Shown here: positions 1 to 12,361 of the stretch, one piece after another
Position numbering within the stretch: the first letter of the stretch is position 1
How the letters are laid out: the number at the start of each line of letters is the position of its first letter
Assembly (NCBI GenBank): GCA_018389105.1
Contig: JACATO010000306.1
Location: 1,656,001-1,720,000 of the forward strand
From: Nautilus pompilius
Lineage: Eukaryota; Mollusca; Cephalopoda; Nautilida; Nautilidae
Length of the DNA: 64,000 nt
Reading direction: 5' to 3'
The notes under the pieces: generated by a model
The model's input: only the letters and a program-made list of their open reading frames with translations
What the model was told of the DNA's origin: nothing
The model's database searches: none
Program-made: the position numbers and the translations under genes

Positions 1-183
1 CTTATGAATCTTGTGAAAATTTAAATAATTAAAGTGGTTAAAAATACTAAGTCTGGACAAAATTGTTTAGCTATGATCAATAAAGGCACAAGGAGGCATA
101 ATTAGAAATTGACCACAGCATCTTTCCATTGACATGAGAGAATATTTTTTAGCAAGAATTAATAGAATAAAATAGTGTCAGTA

Positions 184-784
184 CAGGAATACCCCGATTT
201 ACGTAAATTCGACTTTACGTAAGAAATAAATTCCAAAAAGAAATTCGAGATACGGCAAAAATGTTACGTAGCGCTAAGTGTGGGTACCTGGGTATGAGCG
301 GGCACTACTTTGAGCCGTGGAGTGATGCGCGCTTGGGGGTTGAGTGTGTTGGTTGGCCAGCATCCCTCTCCCATGCTCTCAGTTGTGCACAAATCTTTTC
401 ATTTGTACATACATTTTCCCATTGCAAGTTATGGCGCCAAAGCGTATAATTGATGCTAGTTGTTCCACAAAGAAGCGTAAGGGGATTACGCCTGAGTAGG
501 TGAGCATAATAAAGAAATATGAAAACAAGCAAAATTTATCTTCCATTGCGCCTGGCTTGGCCATGGCCGTGTCGACGGTTAGAACGATAGTGAGAGACAA
601 AGACCGTATTACAGAACACATGAAAGGATCTGCCTCTGTGACATCTACGGTGATAACAAAACAAAGGATTGGTGTGATCGCCGAGATGGAGAAATTGTTG
701 ACGGCGTGGATGCGAGATAATAAGCAGAAACGTGCGAGTTCGACTTACGTATAACCGACTGGAACGTAAGTCGTGGTATTCCTG
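184..784 (+). mobile_element. Non-autonomous Tigger/pogo element (601 bp)
   Basis: Imperfect terminal inverted repeats start CAGGAATACC at both ends and contain TTACGTAA-type palindromes. TA flanks both ends (182-183 and 785-786). From 431 it encodes a Tigger-type N-terminus (MAPKRIIDASCSTKKRKG) and a CENP-B-like helix-turn-helix (SIIKKYENKQNLSSIAPG, then AVSTVRTIVRDKDRI), interrupted by TAG at 497. The catalytic DDE part is deleted. Confidence 0.8.
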
Positions 785-864
785 TATTCATATAATGCAA
801 TCTTTGTGTAAGACATGATGGATATACTAAACTAATGACATTTTTATAGCAACTGGAGCTTTAA

Positions 865-3800
865 TTACTTGATATGATTCACTTGTAGCATTCTGGTAGA
901 TAATTTAATATTTGGTTCCTCTTGAAGAAAATTTGAATCCAGCAAGGTCTGAGATCTTTTGCAATTTTTCAAACATCTTTCTGATGGAATATGTTTATTT
1001 TTCTCCTGAAACCATCTCAGCTTTACATCAGTATTTAAGCCATATGACCGAATCTGGTGAATCCTGTGAAAAATAAAATAAAAACTAAAATTTTTAATGG
1101 TTCATATTGATGACAAAATCTCTGCTTTATCTGTTAATCAGTGGTAATTCTCATACAAATGGCTTCCTGTTGCTAAAGGTAGTAAGCATTAAATTCACAA
1201 AGCTAATGTTAATTTTGAAAAATAGTTCTGTTTTTAATCTAAGTTTAAATATTTAATTTAATTTAATTTATTTTAAGACCATTGTACTGTGAATTAAGAA
1301 AATGAACTAAAAAGTAAATATTTGCAATTCTTTTGCTGCTTAAGATGTGTATAGATGAAAGTAGACACTTTCTCCAAGATACAAATTGGTACAGGCTGGT
1401 GGAAGCCTTAGTCTGTTGATAGCCTTGCAACAAACAGGAGGTCCTCTACAACTAAAAGGGTGCACAGTTGAACAGTGGGATGATTGTCCAGTTTAAGAGA
1501 AACCATAAGACAACCAGTCTTGTACAGGGGAGAGGAATGTGGAAGCCAAATCCTGACAGTCATCTGCAAATGTGACAACATGCAGGTGTCTATGAGAACT
1601 TTGACAGCATTTCAGAAGCATGAGAGCAAAAGAATAGAAAGAGAGAAACCACTCCTCACCCTACTCAATGCCATTTGTTGACTGCAATGGGCAGTACAGA
1701 TGCTTATGTCCTGCTGCCTTTAGAACAGCCATTTCTTGTGAATCCAAGTTTCCACAATTTTCAGACAGTGGTCATGTGGGGATTTGAGATGCAATTTGGG
1801 CCACTAGACAGTGAAAGAAGTAACTTCTGCAACATTATCCAAAAAGAATATGCCAATGGTCACCTTCCAAAGAGAGCAACATCTTTTTGGAAGATGTTCG
1901 TCAACTCACATTACTCTTGCAATGGAAAGGTGGAAGGAGAGTCAGAGAATCATTACTCTACCATGCCAATTAACAAACAAGCCACATGGAATACATGTAG
2001 GCATTCCATGATCAAGTTCTGTAGATCCCCTTGGGATTTCCTAATATAGAATCTTCACAAGGAATAGGCTGCAATCCCACAGACAAAGGCTTCTGATCTC
2101 ATCCACACAATGTCATTTTGTTGCTACCTCATAAAGCTAATGTTGTACAACTAACTATTAACTTCACTTACATTTTGCCAATGCTATGTATGGATTCTGA
2201 ATAAACAGGTGTTTACTTAGGTCAGTCAAGTCTCTCCCTATACTATATATATTTTTTATTAACATGAGAGTGACTTTGTATTATTTTTTTGGTGAATGCA
2301 TTAGCGAGATTTTAAAACTGATTTAATTTTTAATATTTTCCAAAAATATTTAAAAATCCATTCCTTTAGAGCTTCAACTGTCTTGAAATGCTGCATTATT
2401 TTTCATTTTTTAAAAACTTTCTTTTAATTTCAGGATCTATCTGATTTCTATCCAATTTAAAATTCTTTCGACAAAAAAAAAATTGTTGAGGGATTAGTTT
2501 GGATGATGGACAGTTTCAATTACAGTTTTCCAGAGGGATGTTTTAGAGATAGCATTACTGAAAATCGAGGTAGGGTAATTTCTGGCATTTCATTTGTATG
2601 AGTTATAATCAGAGAAGTAATATGTTTCAAAAAAGGAAAAAAAGTTGGAAAAATGTAAGAACAAAAAGACTTATGTATAATGTATCTATGTGCATATGCT
2701 GCTATTTTGAGACCAAGTGTACTTACCACCTGTGTGGAATGTAAATACAATCACCAGATGAGAGATAGGCATGTATATACTCCACATCAGCCAGACCTGG
2801 ATGCTGTAAGTAGTCAACCCTACAAAAACAATTTATTATAAATTCTGTAAATTCTATTTGCTTTTAACTAAGAATTAAATATTTGAATATTCATGAGGTA
2901 ATTAGTTTATCATTAAAAGATGAGTTTTGAATTTTCAGAAATGAAACAATTTTTTACCTTGAGATACTAGAGGTTTGTTATCGGGCTTTTCTAGTCACCT
3001 TTCTGTAGCGACTGAAGAATGTATGCTTAAATATCTTTTCCAGTTCCAATAGAGTTTGCCTAGTATTTTTAGACAAAGATGGCCAGTGTATATTAGTCAT
3101 TATAAGGTTTATTGTACCTAATTGACAATTTTCATTCTATATTCATAAAATGAACACAAAATTAAACCCAAGATTTTCCCCTCTGTGATATTTCACACCA
3201 CCAACTTAACAACCAGTCAGTTTTTTGTTTGTCTTTTTTTTTAATTAAGAAAACTGATTCATTCTCAGAAAAAGTTAAATGTTAATACTACTACATTTTT
3301 TTTTAAACTGATCTACGTTTTGTTGATGAATATTTTCTTGTTTTAAAAGGAACAAATAGATATTATTACATAAGACATATATAGTCTATGAAGTAGTTAA
3401 AATTATTGTTTAAAAATTCATTCATATTGATAAATCATAGAATATTACATGAATTTGATCTTTACTGCAATAAAGCTTTTTTAAATTGGTACATTGGAAT
3501 TAAGAAAACAACAAACTTATTTAAATATTAAGTATGTAAACATGTTATGCTAATATATTAGTGGGCCAATTGAGACATTCGATTTAGTTTCTGTTAAAAT
3601 CTAGATTACAAATGGATAAGCAACAAAAGTAAGATTTTGAAAAATCTCTCTTTTTTCCTCTCTTTTTTACCTGTCTACATCAACTTCATCCAAGGGGTCA
3701 TTGTGTATCTGTAAAATAAGAAAGAGGATTTATACTAGAAGCAAGAAGAGCAGCATCACAAGGCAGACATCTGTAAATGTAGACTTTCCAAGATTACCCT

Positions 3801-6800
3801 GACCTAGCATGACTGCTGCTTGTAAAAACTAAAACTATGCTGCACAAGAATATGTTGCCTTTCAAAATTAAGAAAACCTTTTTGTTAATTAGCTTTTTGG
3901 ATGATGATGATGTGTTAATATCATTATATGTATTTGCTATCAGTATTTCTTTAATGGCAGATAGAATGAATCCAGTTTTAAAATAAATTCAAAAAACCGA
4001 AAATTTAACTGTAGTTGTGTAAATAATAACCAGTTGAAATATTTTTGTGCATCAAGATTGGATAATATCACAGTTCTAAAAAAATCAGAAGAAACTTGTT
4101 TAGATGCCAGAAAAATTATTAAACATTTTGTAACTGACTACAGTAAAACACTGATTGTGACACAAAATTTTCTGGTGGTTGCCAAGAACCAGTCCAGTAT
4201 GGTCCACTTGGGAAACCAGAATGTGGACATGGGTATGGTAGATCTTTATTCTTGCTTGCAATCTTGTTTTAAGTCAGAGATGCCACACTTTTCTTTTGAT
4301 CAGTGACTAATAATAAAATAGCGAATATCAGAAGCAAGATTTAAATAACAGTAACACAACTAATGTTAACTTTACTACATGTATTTATAATGCAGTAGAT
4401 TGATGACTCTCTTGCCTGATGTATTATACGATTCTATAGTATTTGTGTAACTAACAATAAAAACTATATTTAATCAAATCATAATTTAAAGAAGAAAAGT
4501 TTTTTACAAAAGTAGATTTTCAGAGTAAATTTTCAACTATAATTGTTTTGTTGGTTGGTGGGGTTATCATCGTTTTTCTTTGTTCAGTTGGGTTATTTGG
4601 TTTTTGTTTTATCCATGTTCTCTGGTACTATGCACTTCTTTCTGATTTGACCTAGCAAGTAAAATTACACTTACCTTTTCTCCATATTTTACTGGATCAA
4701 CCATCACCAGTCTCTGCTCTCCCTGGTACACACAATGAATGCTCTCCATGTTATCTATGAGTATGCCTGATTTTCTTTCATTACCATACCACATTACCTA
4801 CAGTAAAACACTAATTAGTCTGTGGAATATTCCTCAGTTTGCCATGACCAAAGTCAGAACTGTCACTAACACCCACACACTTCAAATCCGTTTACTTCCA
4901 TTAGATTTCTTTATCAAATTCACTGAACAAACACTGACATCTTCAAAAAGGGTTTTGTTTTTTGTTTAATTTTTTTAGTCTATTCTCTAAATTCTGGCTC
5001 CAATGCAAGTTTCAAATTAAGTAGCCAGTGTTTCCTTGTCAAGCTAAGAACAGAAACAATATTACAAGATCAGTTCTTTGTCAAAGTTTCAGAAATAATT
5101 GGGACCTCGTACTGCTCCAGTTTGAACTGTTGTCATAAAGGGGAAAAAAACTTTTTTCCTAGGCGTGTTTGCAAAACATGAAAAAGAGGAGTCAGGTTCA
5201 CTTTTTAAGTAATAAAACAAAAAATTATCTTACCGAATCTGCCAAGTTGTTGCTGCTGGGAGGAAAGCACTGCAAAGGACAGGGGATTTTGATATCGTTC
5301 CTTAAAAAAAAAGTTATAGTGAAAGCTTTAGATTATATTTTAAAATAAAAATTGGCTAGACCACAGGGTACCAGGGACAGAGTCTAATGTAATGTATTTA
5401 TTTTTTTCTGTTTGTCTTGCTATTTATCATGATTCTGTTTTATTTGGTTTTATACTTCTTATTAGGTAAAATTTGCTTTTTAGTTATTAAAAACAACCAG
5501 ACATTAGAAATTAAAATGTGGTGATTTGGAATCACAGACATCTAAAAAAAAACAATCAGGAGAAATCTCAGGCATTTGAAGTCTATAATATTAACTGGAA
5601 TTGCCTGCATGACAATGTTTGAAAATTTATTTCTCTCCTCATTTCTTTTTTTTCACATTCTCCTAGCTTCACATAACCTTTACTGACAAACATTTGACAG
5701 AAATGGATCATTTTCATGCACCACCATTGGACAATTAATTTTTTCATCCATGGCCTCCATGCAGCAGGATAGCTTAGTAGATCTTGTTACTGATATTGGT
5801 TTAATATTGTTTTGCCTGCAGATCTGAGAGTTCATATGCTCAAACCATTTTTGGAAGCTTTCCTAACTTGAGATCCATTTCCCTAATTCCTTCTGATTGG
5901 GCTGTTATGCTAGATTTATTCTACATGAAAGCTGTAGTTTATTTTTAATTGCATCCAGATTTTTGTGGTAGTGTTATATGGTTGCACAAAATAAGCATTC
6001 TGATCTTATTTTGATATGGAACACCAATCTCCATCTTTTATTGTACTGTACATTCATTTTTTTTTGTCTATCATTGCAAAATGCATAACAATTCATTTTG
6101 CTTAACCTCTTTGCCAAATGCTGGATAATGCTGTGGGTTACAGTTATAGATGGCTGAGCTGTATGTTTGTCTTGGAGATTGACAATACTGATTCTTTTAT
6201 TGTCTTTTGACCATTCTACTGCACTCCACATGCTATAATTAACATTCATCATCATGCTACTGTCATTCAAATCCTGTTTCTGATATTTATCTTTTTATTA
6301 TTAGTCATTGATCAAAGATAAACAGTCTTTAAAAATGTTAATAAATTGTACAAAATAGTATTGCATGCTTTCCAAATGTTTAAAAAACAATCCATTTCTT
6401 TTAGCACCAATTAAAATTTATTAGATGTATTTTCTTCTTAATTTATTGAAAAATTATTGTCAAACAGTATTCATACAGTGATCTGCCATAATAATTTGGC
6501 CACATGTTTTTACAAGAAATGGCAAATATAGACAGGCAGTAAACTACTTTATGTTAGTAAAGCTACCTTTTGCAGCATGAAGAGCCTCTACCCTGGTTCC
6601 CTTGTATCTGTGTGAGCTTGCTTTAATCACACCATATTGGCAGGACCTGGCACATTCCTCTTATATAATGGCTCATGCTCAGTTGGATCTGTATTAGGCC
6701 TTTAGGGTACTTAGAGACCATGCTTTTGACTCCTTTTCCAGACTTTAGTCACATTAGATGTGTGACATGTAGCACCATCCCCTTGAAGAATATAGGTGGA

Positions 6801-9800
6801 GTCACGGTACAGTACCTTGTTGGTACATTGCCATTTTAGAGAGAATATTACCAATGTATCAGACATGATTGATACATATGACAAATGCCAATTCTCTTTC
6901 CACCATGCCAGATTGCAGACTATACCATGATACTGCAAACCCCCCCCCCAATACTCAGCCCCTTCTTTGTCTTCACACTGAGGTAAACATGCTGTCAGTG
7001 CTTTAGGCTTTTGCCAGATACAACTTTTAAAGCATTTTTTTCCATTGGACAGAAGGGGTTTGCTACATACTTTCTCTAGCCAAGAAAGTGGACAGTTCTT
7101 TGGCTCATTTCTTTTGTTTATTAATGTAACTCAAGACAATTTTGAAAGTGAGTGTGGATGTAATGAGTAATGGCACAATCTAGAGGTGGCATTGTTGAAA
7201 GCCTCCCAGGTTGCTTTGCTTCAGCAGTCCTCTTCACCTTGGTAAACTGATAATGTTGCTGGAGATAATGTTTCATATTGCATAGCAATTTATGGTTCTT
7301 TTTTTCTTTGCATAGCATAAACCTACAATGTTATTTTTCATAATGATGTTTCATTTGAGTTAATAAGATGTTTGTATTTAAGAAATCATAATCAGATGTT
7401 CATTGAAAGGATAAACATATGCATGTTGTTGCTAGTTTTGCCTTTTTAACATACTACATCTTCCTACACTAAAATTATAACTGTACATCTGTCTCTCCAG
7501 TCAAGAAACTTTGTCACATTTTTATATGAAAATTATTTATTAAAACAATGAAAAAAGTATATATACAATATTGGCAATAATTATGGGAAAAATGCAAATA
7601 ACGTGATAGAATTGCATCTCATGTAAAAATGAAATGCTTCACTGAACAGTCAGTCATGTGTTGATATAATACATTGTGATTAGTTCTTATGCAAGCCCAA
7701 TTTCTTGATTCAGAAACTGTATGCTAGACCCTGAGAAGGATAAGATTGATACTGTTGACGAGAGATGTGGTCAAGGAAGAAAAAAAGCTCTCAAAAGTGA
7801 TGTTAAGTATCTCATGGTATGTTCCTATGTGATAGATGATGATCCAGTAGAGATCTTTCAAATGACTTAGCTGCAAACATGGCTCCAAATGTTTCTTCAA
7901 GAATAACAACACAATTTGGTCTGACTGGATGTGCAGCATCCTAAAAACCTATGCTGACTAAAGGCAACTGAATGGTAAGGTTGAAATGGGCAGCAGAAAT
8001 GAAACAGGATGACCAACTTGGAAGGTGTTCTTTACAGGTAAGTCCAAATTTGAACTGTTTGGCAATAATCAGTGACTGTTTATTCAAAGGCAGAATTGAG
8101 AATGATATAATAGTCAGTGTAGAACTACAATGAAGCAATTGGATGGATCAATACAAGAGTGAGGCTGCATAGCAGCCAAGGCTATTGGAAATTTACATCA
8201 AATTGGAGTTAGAATGACTGGTGACAGGTACATGCAAGTTCTCATTCATTATGCCATTTTTTTAGAAAGTCATTTCATTTGGCATGGATTCATTTTGTAA
8301 CATGAGAATGACCCAAGTCATACAGCCAGTGTGATGAAAAACTATCCAGAATGTAAAGAGGCTGCTGGAACACACAATAAGATGACTTGGCCTGCATAAA
8401 GTTCTGATATGAACAGCATTGTGTCTATGAGCTTATATGCTACTCAGAAAATTAAACAGAAACCAAACACCTTGGATGAATTTTTGATAGGGCTACATGA
8501 TATTTACAATAATATTCCACAGTAGTACATTAATAACCTGTGTGGGAACATGAACAAGGTATCTGCTCTATATAAAGCTAAGGGCTCTCACATAAAATGC
8601 TAATGCACTGTACAATGTATTCATTTTGTTTTTGTATATTTTCTGTAATAATACATTGTGTATTTATTATGTACACCTCTCAGTTGGATTGTTCATCCAT
8701 ATCCTGTGTGTGTTTCCATAATTCCACTACTGTATATAAACAATATCAATTAACATAGCAGAAAAATGGAAAGCAGAACATGACAAACATAACAGGAGAT
8801 GTTACTACAAAACTGAAGGGAAAGAAGTTGTGAAGATTTGGTGTAAACTGTACATTACTTATGGAGATAAGATTAAATATTCTTGCATTTTCTCTAGGGC
8901 ACTGAACATAGCATGTTAATTAAGAATGTCTTGTCCTACTGATTGGCTGCTACAACTGTTGAACTTTACTCTCAGACATCATTAGGCTGCATTGCTGCTG
9001 TTCATTCCAATACAGAGGAAGAAACTAAAGTTGGTAAGCTAATAGAAATTTCTAAATGCTGGATAAGGAATTAAATTTAAGGATCTTTAATAAAAAGGTG
9101 TTGATATTTGTATATTACCATTATTTATAGGTCATATGACACAATTTTTTAAAAATGCTGCACAATTTTTTCCAATCACAAGCAATTACAGGTTGAGAAT
9201 CCCTTATCCGAAATCTTTGAGGCTGAATGTTTTGGATTTTAGAATATAGATATTCCGTCATAATTTGGTAGCTAACCCACTGGGGACTGGGCACAAGTTC
9301 ATTTACAACATTATAACTACATATAGCCTACAGGTAGTTTTATGCAATATTTTAAAATCATTTTGTGCATGAAACCATCAGAAAGGTGAGCTATCACTGC
9401 GGTAGGCCTACCAGTAACGTGTAAGGGTATTTGCAGGCATTTTCAAAGTATATTCACACCAATAACAAAGCACAGAAATTACAGTGCATAGTGCGCGTAT
9501 GTCAAGCAAGTCAGGACCCACGCATCGCCCAGGAACCACCTGGAATTTTCCACTGAAGGTGCTCCAAAAATATTTCAGTTTTCAGAATTTCGGATAAGGG
9601 ATTCCCGACCTGTATTGCTACACAAAATTTATGCAATGAATATCTTTTGTGTTGACCACGAATATGAGATATATTGCAGGAAATGCCTGTTTTCAGTATT
9701 GCGATAGTGCACACTTGTTATCTGACCACCTAGATTTCCAATATATACATAATTACACTTGAATATGGAAATTTTGGTCAGATTCATTCATTTATGGGGT

Positions 9801-12361
9801 AGTTAAATAGATATGACAGGACACTGTAATTTGGTTTCTCACTACATATTTTATTTAGCATCAGTCAGCTGAGTGCAACCCTTCTCATCAATATACAAAG
9901 TAATTAACATTTTATTATTATCATTAATATTTATTCATCTCATAAATATTTATTTGATTTGGCATGTTGCAAATTAATTCTCATTTTTATTCCTGCATAC
10001 ATTCAGTTTTGGTTTCCAAACTAAATTACAATTTAAGTAAAAAAATGTTCTTAGGATTTTACTGGATTGCTACCGATGAGTGACAGTAGTACTGGATACT
10101 GACCACACCACCACAGTACTTGTGTTGTTAGGCAGGAAAGATGTTGCAAGAAAAGGTTGTTGTTCTTTTTGGTTTTGATGGAGGAAACCCACAACCATTT
10201 GGTGAAGAAGAATGAGAAGAAACCTTACTAGAGAGATAAACCAAACCAGGTTTACTCCAGCTTGGATCTGAACTCAAGCCCTCAACCTTGGCTATTTAGC
10301 AGTCACCATTCTAGAATTTTAAACATGCCTATTTAGGAATGACTGATCTTTATTTAACAAAGTTTCAATACTATTTTGAAATGCTACAATATTATATATT
10401 TTATGTATATACGAGGTCTGTCGAAAAAGAAACCAAACTCGGTGACCTTGACCTTCAGTCTAATACTAGCCAAATCAAGCCACATCTGTTAGTCATCAAT
10501 CTACACGCGCTAGAGTGAACGTATGTTTAGTGCACTTGGCGATTTGTCACAAGTTGAACAATGAAGGATCTCGAAGAGCAACGTGTTTGTGCGAAATTCT
10601 GTTTCAAATTAAAAACTTTTACGGAGACTTTTCTAATGTTGTAACAGGCCTATGGGGAGGATTGTTTGAGCCGTACGCAATGTCATGAGTGGTACCAGCA
10701 TTTCAAATCGGGAAGAACATCCACTGAAGACAATCCCAAATCTGGACAACCTTCCGATCACATTGAGAAAGTGCGTGCTCTGATCTGTGGAAATCGTCGC
10801 CTGACTTTCCGTGAAGTTTCCGAAGAAGTAGGCATCTTCTGTAAATGTTCGTGCCACATGATTTTAAAAGAAAAATTGAATATATACATCATGTAGCTGC
10901 AAAATGTGTGTTCCCAAAGTTGAAACCCACCCTGAAAGGTCAATGATTTCAGACAATAGAAGAGATCAAAGAAAAATTTGCTACGAGAACTGTGCACTAT
11001 CCCTGAAAACACGTTCCAAAACTGGAAAAAACGTTGGGAGCAGTGTATCGACAGTGGAGGGAACTATTTTGAAGGAGAAAAGTCTGATTAAATTGTAATT
11101 AAAACAACAAATTTGTTTTTTAAAAAGTTTGGTTTCTTTTTGGACAAACCTCATACGTGTTTGATTGGCAGTATTGTTGTTTTCTTTAATCTACAGTCAG
11201 AAAAGTGCAAAATACTAAGAACATCCTTGGTTCAGGCACCATTAGGCAAAGCTATTCTGGCTGGAGCATCCCTAGTACAAATAGAAACTGCTTCAATAAC
11301 CATGATGTTCTTTTGATCATAAGAACATGGAGGAAATTCTAGTTTACAGCAGCAGAATCACTGGATGATAGTAGTTATCTCCCACTAAGATAAGATAAGA
11401 TAAGATCTGCATGACAATCAAATTTTATAACAATTCAACCAATAAAATACTGAATATGGGTAAAATGTGAGACTACCAATGTTTTTTCATTTTTTTTTTT
11501 AAATAGATCAGATGGTGAGCTAAGGTTGAGGGCTCAAGTTTGAATCCTGTTTGTGAACTGATATTGTGTCTATATACAGTAGTGAAAATAATTATGGGAA
11601 AAAACAGGATATTGACAAATAATGAATAATTACAACTGAGAGATGTGCATAATAAATACACAATGCATTACAGAAAAATATACAAAATTCCTGGTTTCTT
11701 CTTTTACAGCTAGCCATGTGGGTTTCTTCTCACATTTAAAATCCTTTGTTGTCTACTATTTCTCATTACAGTAGCCAGTCCCTTGCCCAATTAGCATAGG
11801 AAGGGTTGAACATTTGGTCTCATAAATAAAGCAACTGGTTGCTGAATCAGAACCAGACTGGGTTTCTGCTTTATGTGCCACTTCTGGTATAGAGAGACAA
11901 ACAAAATTGTAGTTTGCAATAAGTAAATAAGATGAAACTTACTGGAGAAATTTGGGAATTTTGTCATACATAGAAACCTCAGAATTCTTATAGGCTTTCA
12001 CAAGGCTCTTGAACTTCATAGACTTTTTGGCTTTTGCATTATTTCCTGCTAGATGGACATATTCAGAGGAATCCTGTGGTATATAAACTGAGAGAAAATA
12101 CTCATCATTCCAATGATGAAACGCAGGTGATATCTTTGCTGCTCCTGACATTAGGATTGGCTTTAATGGAGTGAGATGGTCATTTAGGAAAGTTTTTACA
12201 TCAGGAAATCCTTCCACTTTTTCTAAAACTTGAATGAATTGCCCAAAACCAAAGGACTTCAGATGCCCCGGTAGTTGAGATAACTTGTGTGATCTGGTAT
12301 TGATAGCTGTGATTGCTGACAGCCCTTCAAGGAAGCAGAGCATCAAATAATGAAGCTTCAT
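865..12361 (-). CDS. JmjC/cupin_8 paralogue A, probable pseudoenzyme (six exons)
   Basis: Spliced gene on the minus strand. Exons, in coding order: 12361-11943, 5300-5234, 4797-4675, 3708-3671, 2819-2727 and 1063-865. All joins are GT-AG and the frame stays open for 939 nt (312 aa plus TAA). The start was chosen at MKLHYLML because a signal-peptide-like hydrophobic stretch follows; an in-frame ATG lies 7 codons upstream. The N-terminal part (LPGHLKSFG, SGAAKISPAFHHWNDEYF) and the core (GDCIYIPHRWIHQIRSYG) match copy B and cupin_8/JmjC enzymes. The first iron-site His of HxD is Leu175 (LID) and the lysine expected to bind 2-oxoglutarate is Gln190 (GEQRL); the distal His249 remains. So catalysis is unlikely although the frame is intact. 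The last exon reads past the point where copy B splices and ends VNHIK-stop, with no EF-hand or RDEL. That 3' end is the least certain part: further exons could lie left of the window. Confidence 0.75.
1484..2049 (+). other. Unrecognised open frames, possibly a decayed transposon
   Basis: Two open frames overlap here (1484-1681 and 1675-2049), in the intron between exons 6 and 5 of JmjC copy A. The region is less AT-rich than its surroundings and contains no plausible splice context. I recognise no domain; it resembles transposon debris by composition only. Confidence 0.25.
6476..7483 (-). mobile_element. Degenerate Tc1-like transposon
   Basis: Minus-strand fragments carry Tc1 transposase signatures: an N-terminal stretch KQPGRLSTMPPLD near 7220 and the DDE-region text ILQGDGATCHTS near 6760, in broken frames. 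The left end is CAGTGATCTGCCATAATAAT after a TA; the right end (CTG before TA at 7484) is weak. It lies in intron 1 of JmjC copy A. Confidence 0.65.
7566..8732 (+). mobile_element. Degenerate Tc1-like transposon, near full length (1167 bp)
   Basis: TA-flanked ends CAATATTGGCAATAATTATG (left) and a matching right end whose reverse complement starts CAGTAGTGGAATTATGG. The plus strand holds broken Tc1 transposase pieces: FTDESKFELFGNNQ-like coding near 8040, ENDPSHTASVMKNYPE near 8310 and TLDEFLIGLHDIYNNIPQ near 8475. Frameshifts and stops show it is dead. Confidence 0.75.
9189..9612. mobile_element. MITE related to Tigger/pogo (424 bp)
   Basis: Long inverted ends begin CAGGTTGAGAATCCCTTATC and CAGGTCGGGAATCCCTTATC, followed by CGAAATTC-type text, each flanked by TA (9187-9188 and 9613-9614). 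The end sequence strongly resembles the mammalian Tigger7/MER44 terminus as I remember it. The interior is non-coding and includes a CpG patch near 9490-9530. Confidence 0.75.
10190..10315 (-). repeat. tRNA-type SINE copy
   Basis: The minus strand reads a tRNA-like box (GAGTTCAGATCC) and then the family core CTGGTTTGGTTTATCTCTCT...GGTTTCTTCTCATTC...CTTCACC. The same core recurs near 27170, 54600, 55540 and 62140. Confidence 0.5.
10412..11153 (+). mobile_element. Internally deleted mariner element (742 bp)
   Basis: Ends CGAGGTCTGTCGAAAAAGAA and TGAGGTTTGTCCAAAAAGAA (reverse complement), flanked by TA at 10410-10411 and 11154-11155. It encodes the mariner N-terminal helix-turn-helix (SRTQCHEWYQHFKSGRTS, then KVRALICGNRRLTFREVSEE) and the C-terminal tail (FQNWKKRWEQCIDSGGNYFE). 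The catalytic D,D centre between them is missing. Confidence 0.85.
11389..11408. repeat. (TAAGA)n microsatellite
   Basis: About four tandem copies of TAAGA in intron 1 of JmjC copy A. Confidence 0.7.
11500..11576 (+). repeat. SINE head cut by a Tc1 fragment
   Basis: Reads GGTGAGCTAAGGTTGAGGGC followed by CAAGTTTGAATCC, a tRNA B-box-like motif shared with the SINE copies. It is interrupted at 11577 by a Tc1 end; SINE-like text (GGGTTTCTTCTCAC) resumes near 11710. Confidence 0.4.
11577..11690 (-). mobile_element. Fragment of the 7.6-8.7 kb Tc1 family
   Basis: Starts CAGTAGTGAAAATAATTATG after TA and matches the reverse complement of the right 110 bp of the element ending at 8732, including the ACTGAGAGRTGTRCATAATA segment. 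It is truncated after about 114 bp. Confidence 0.7.
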
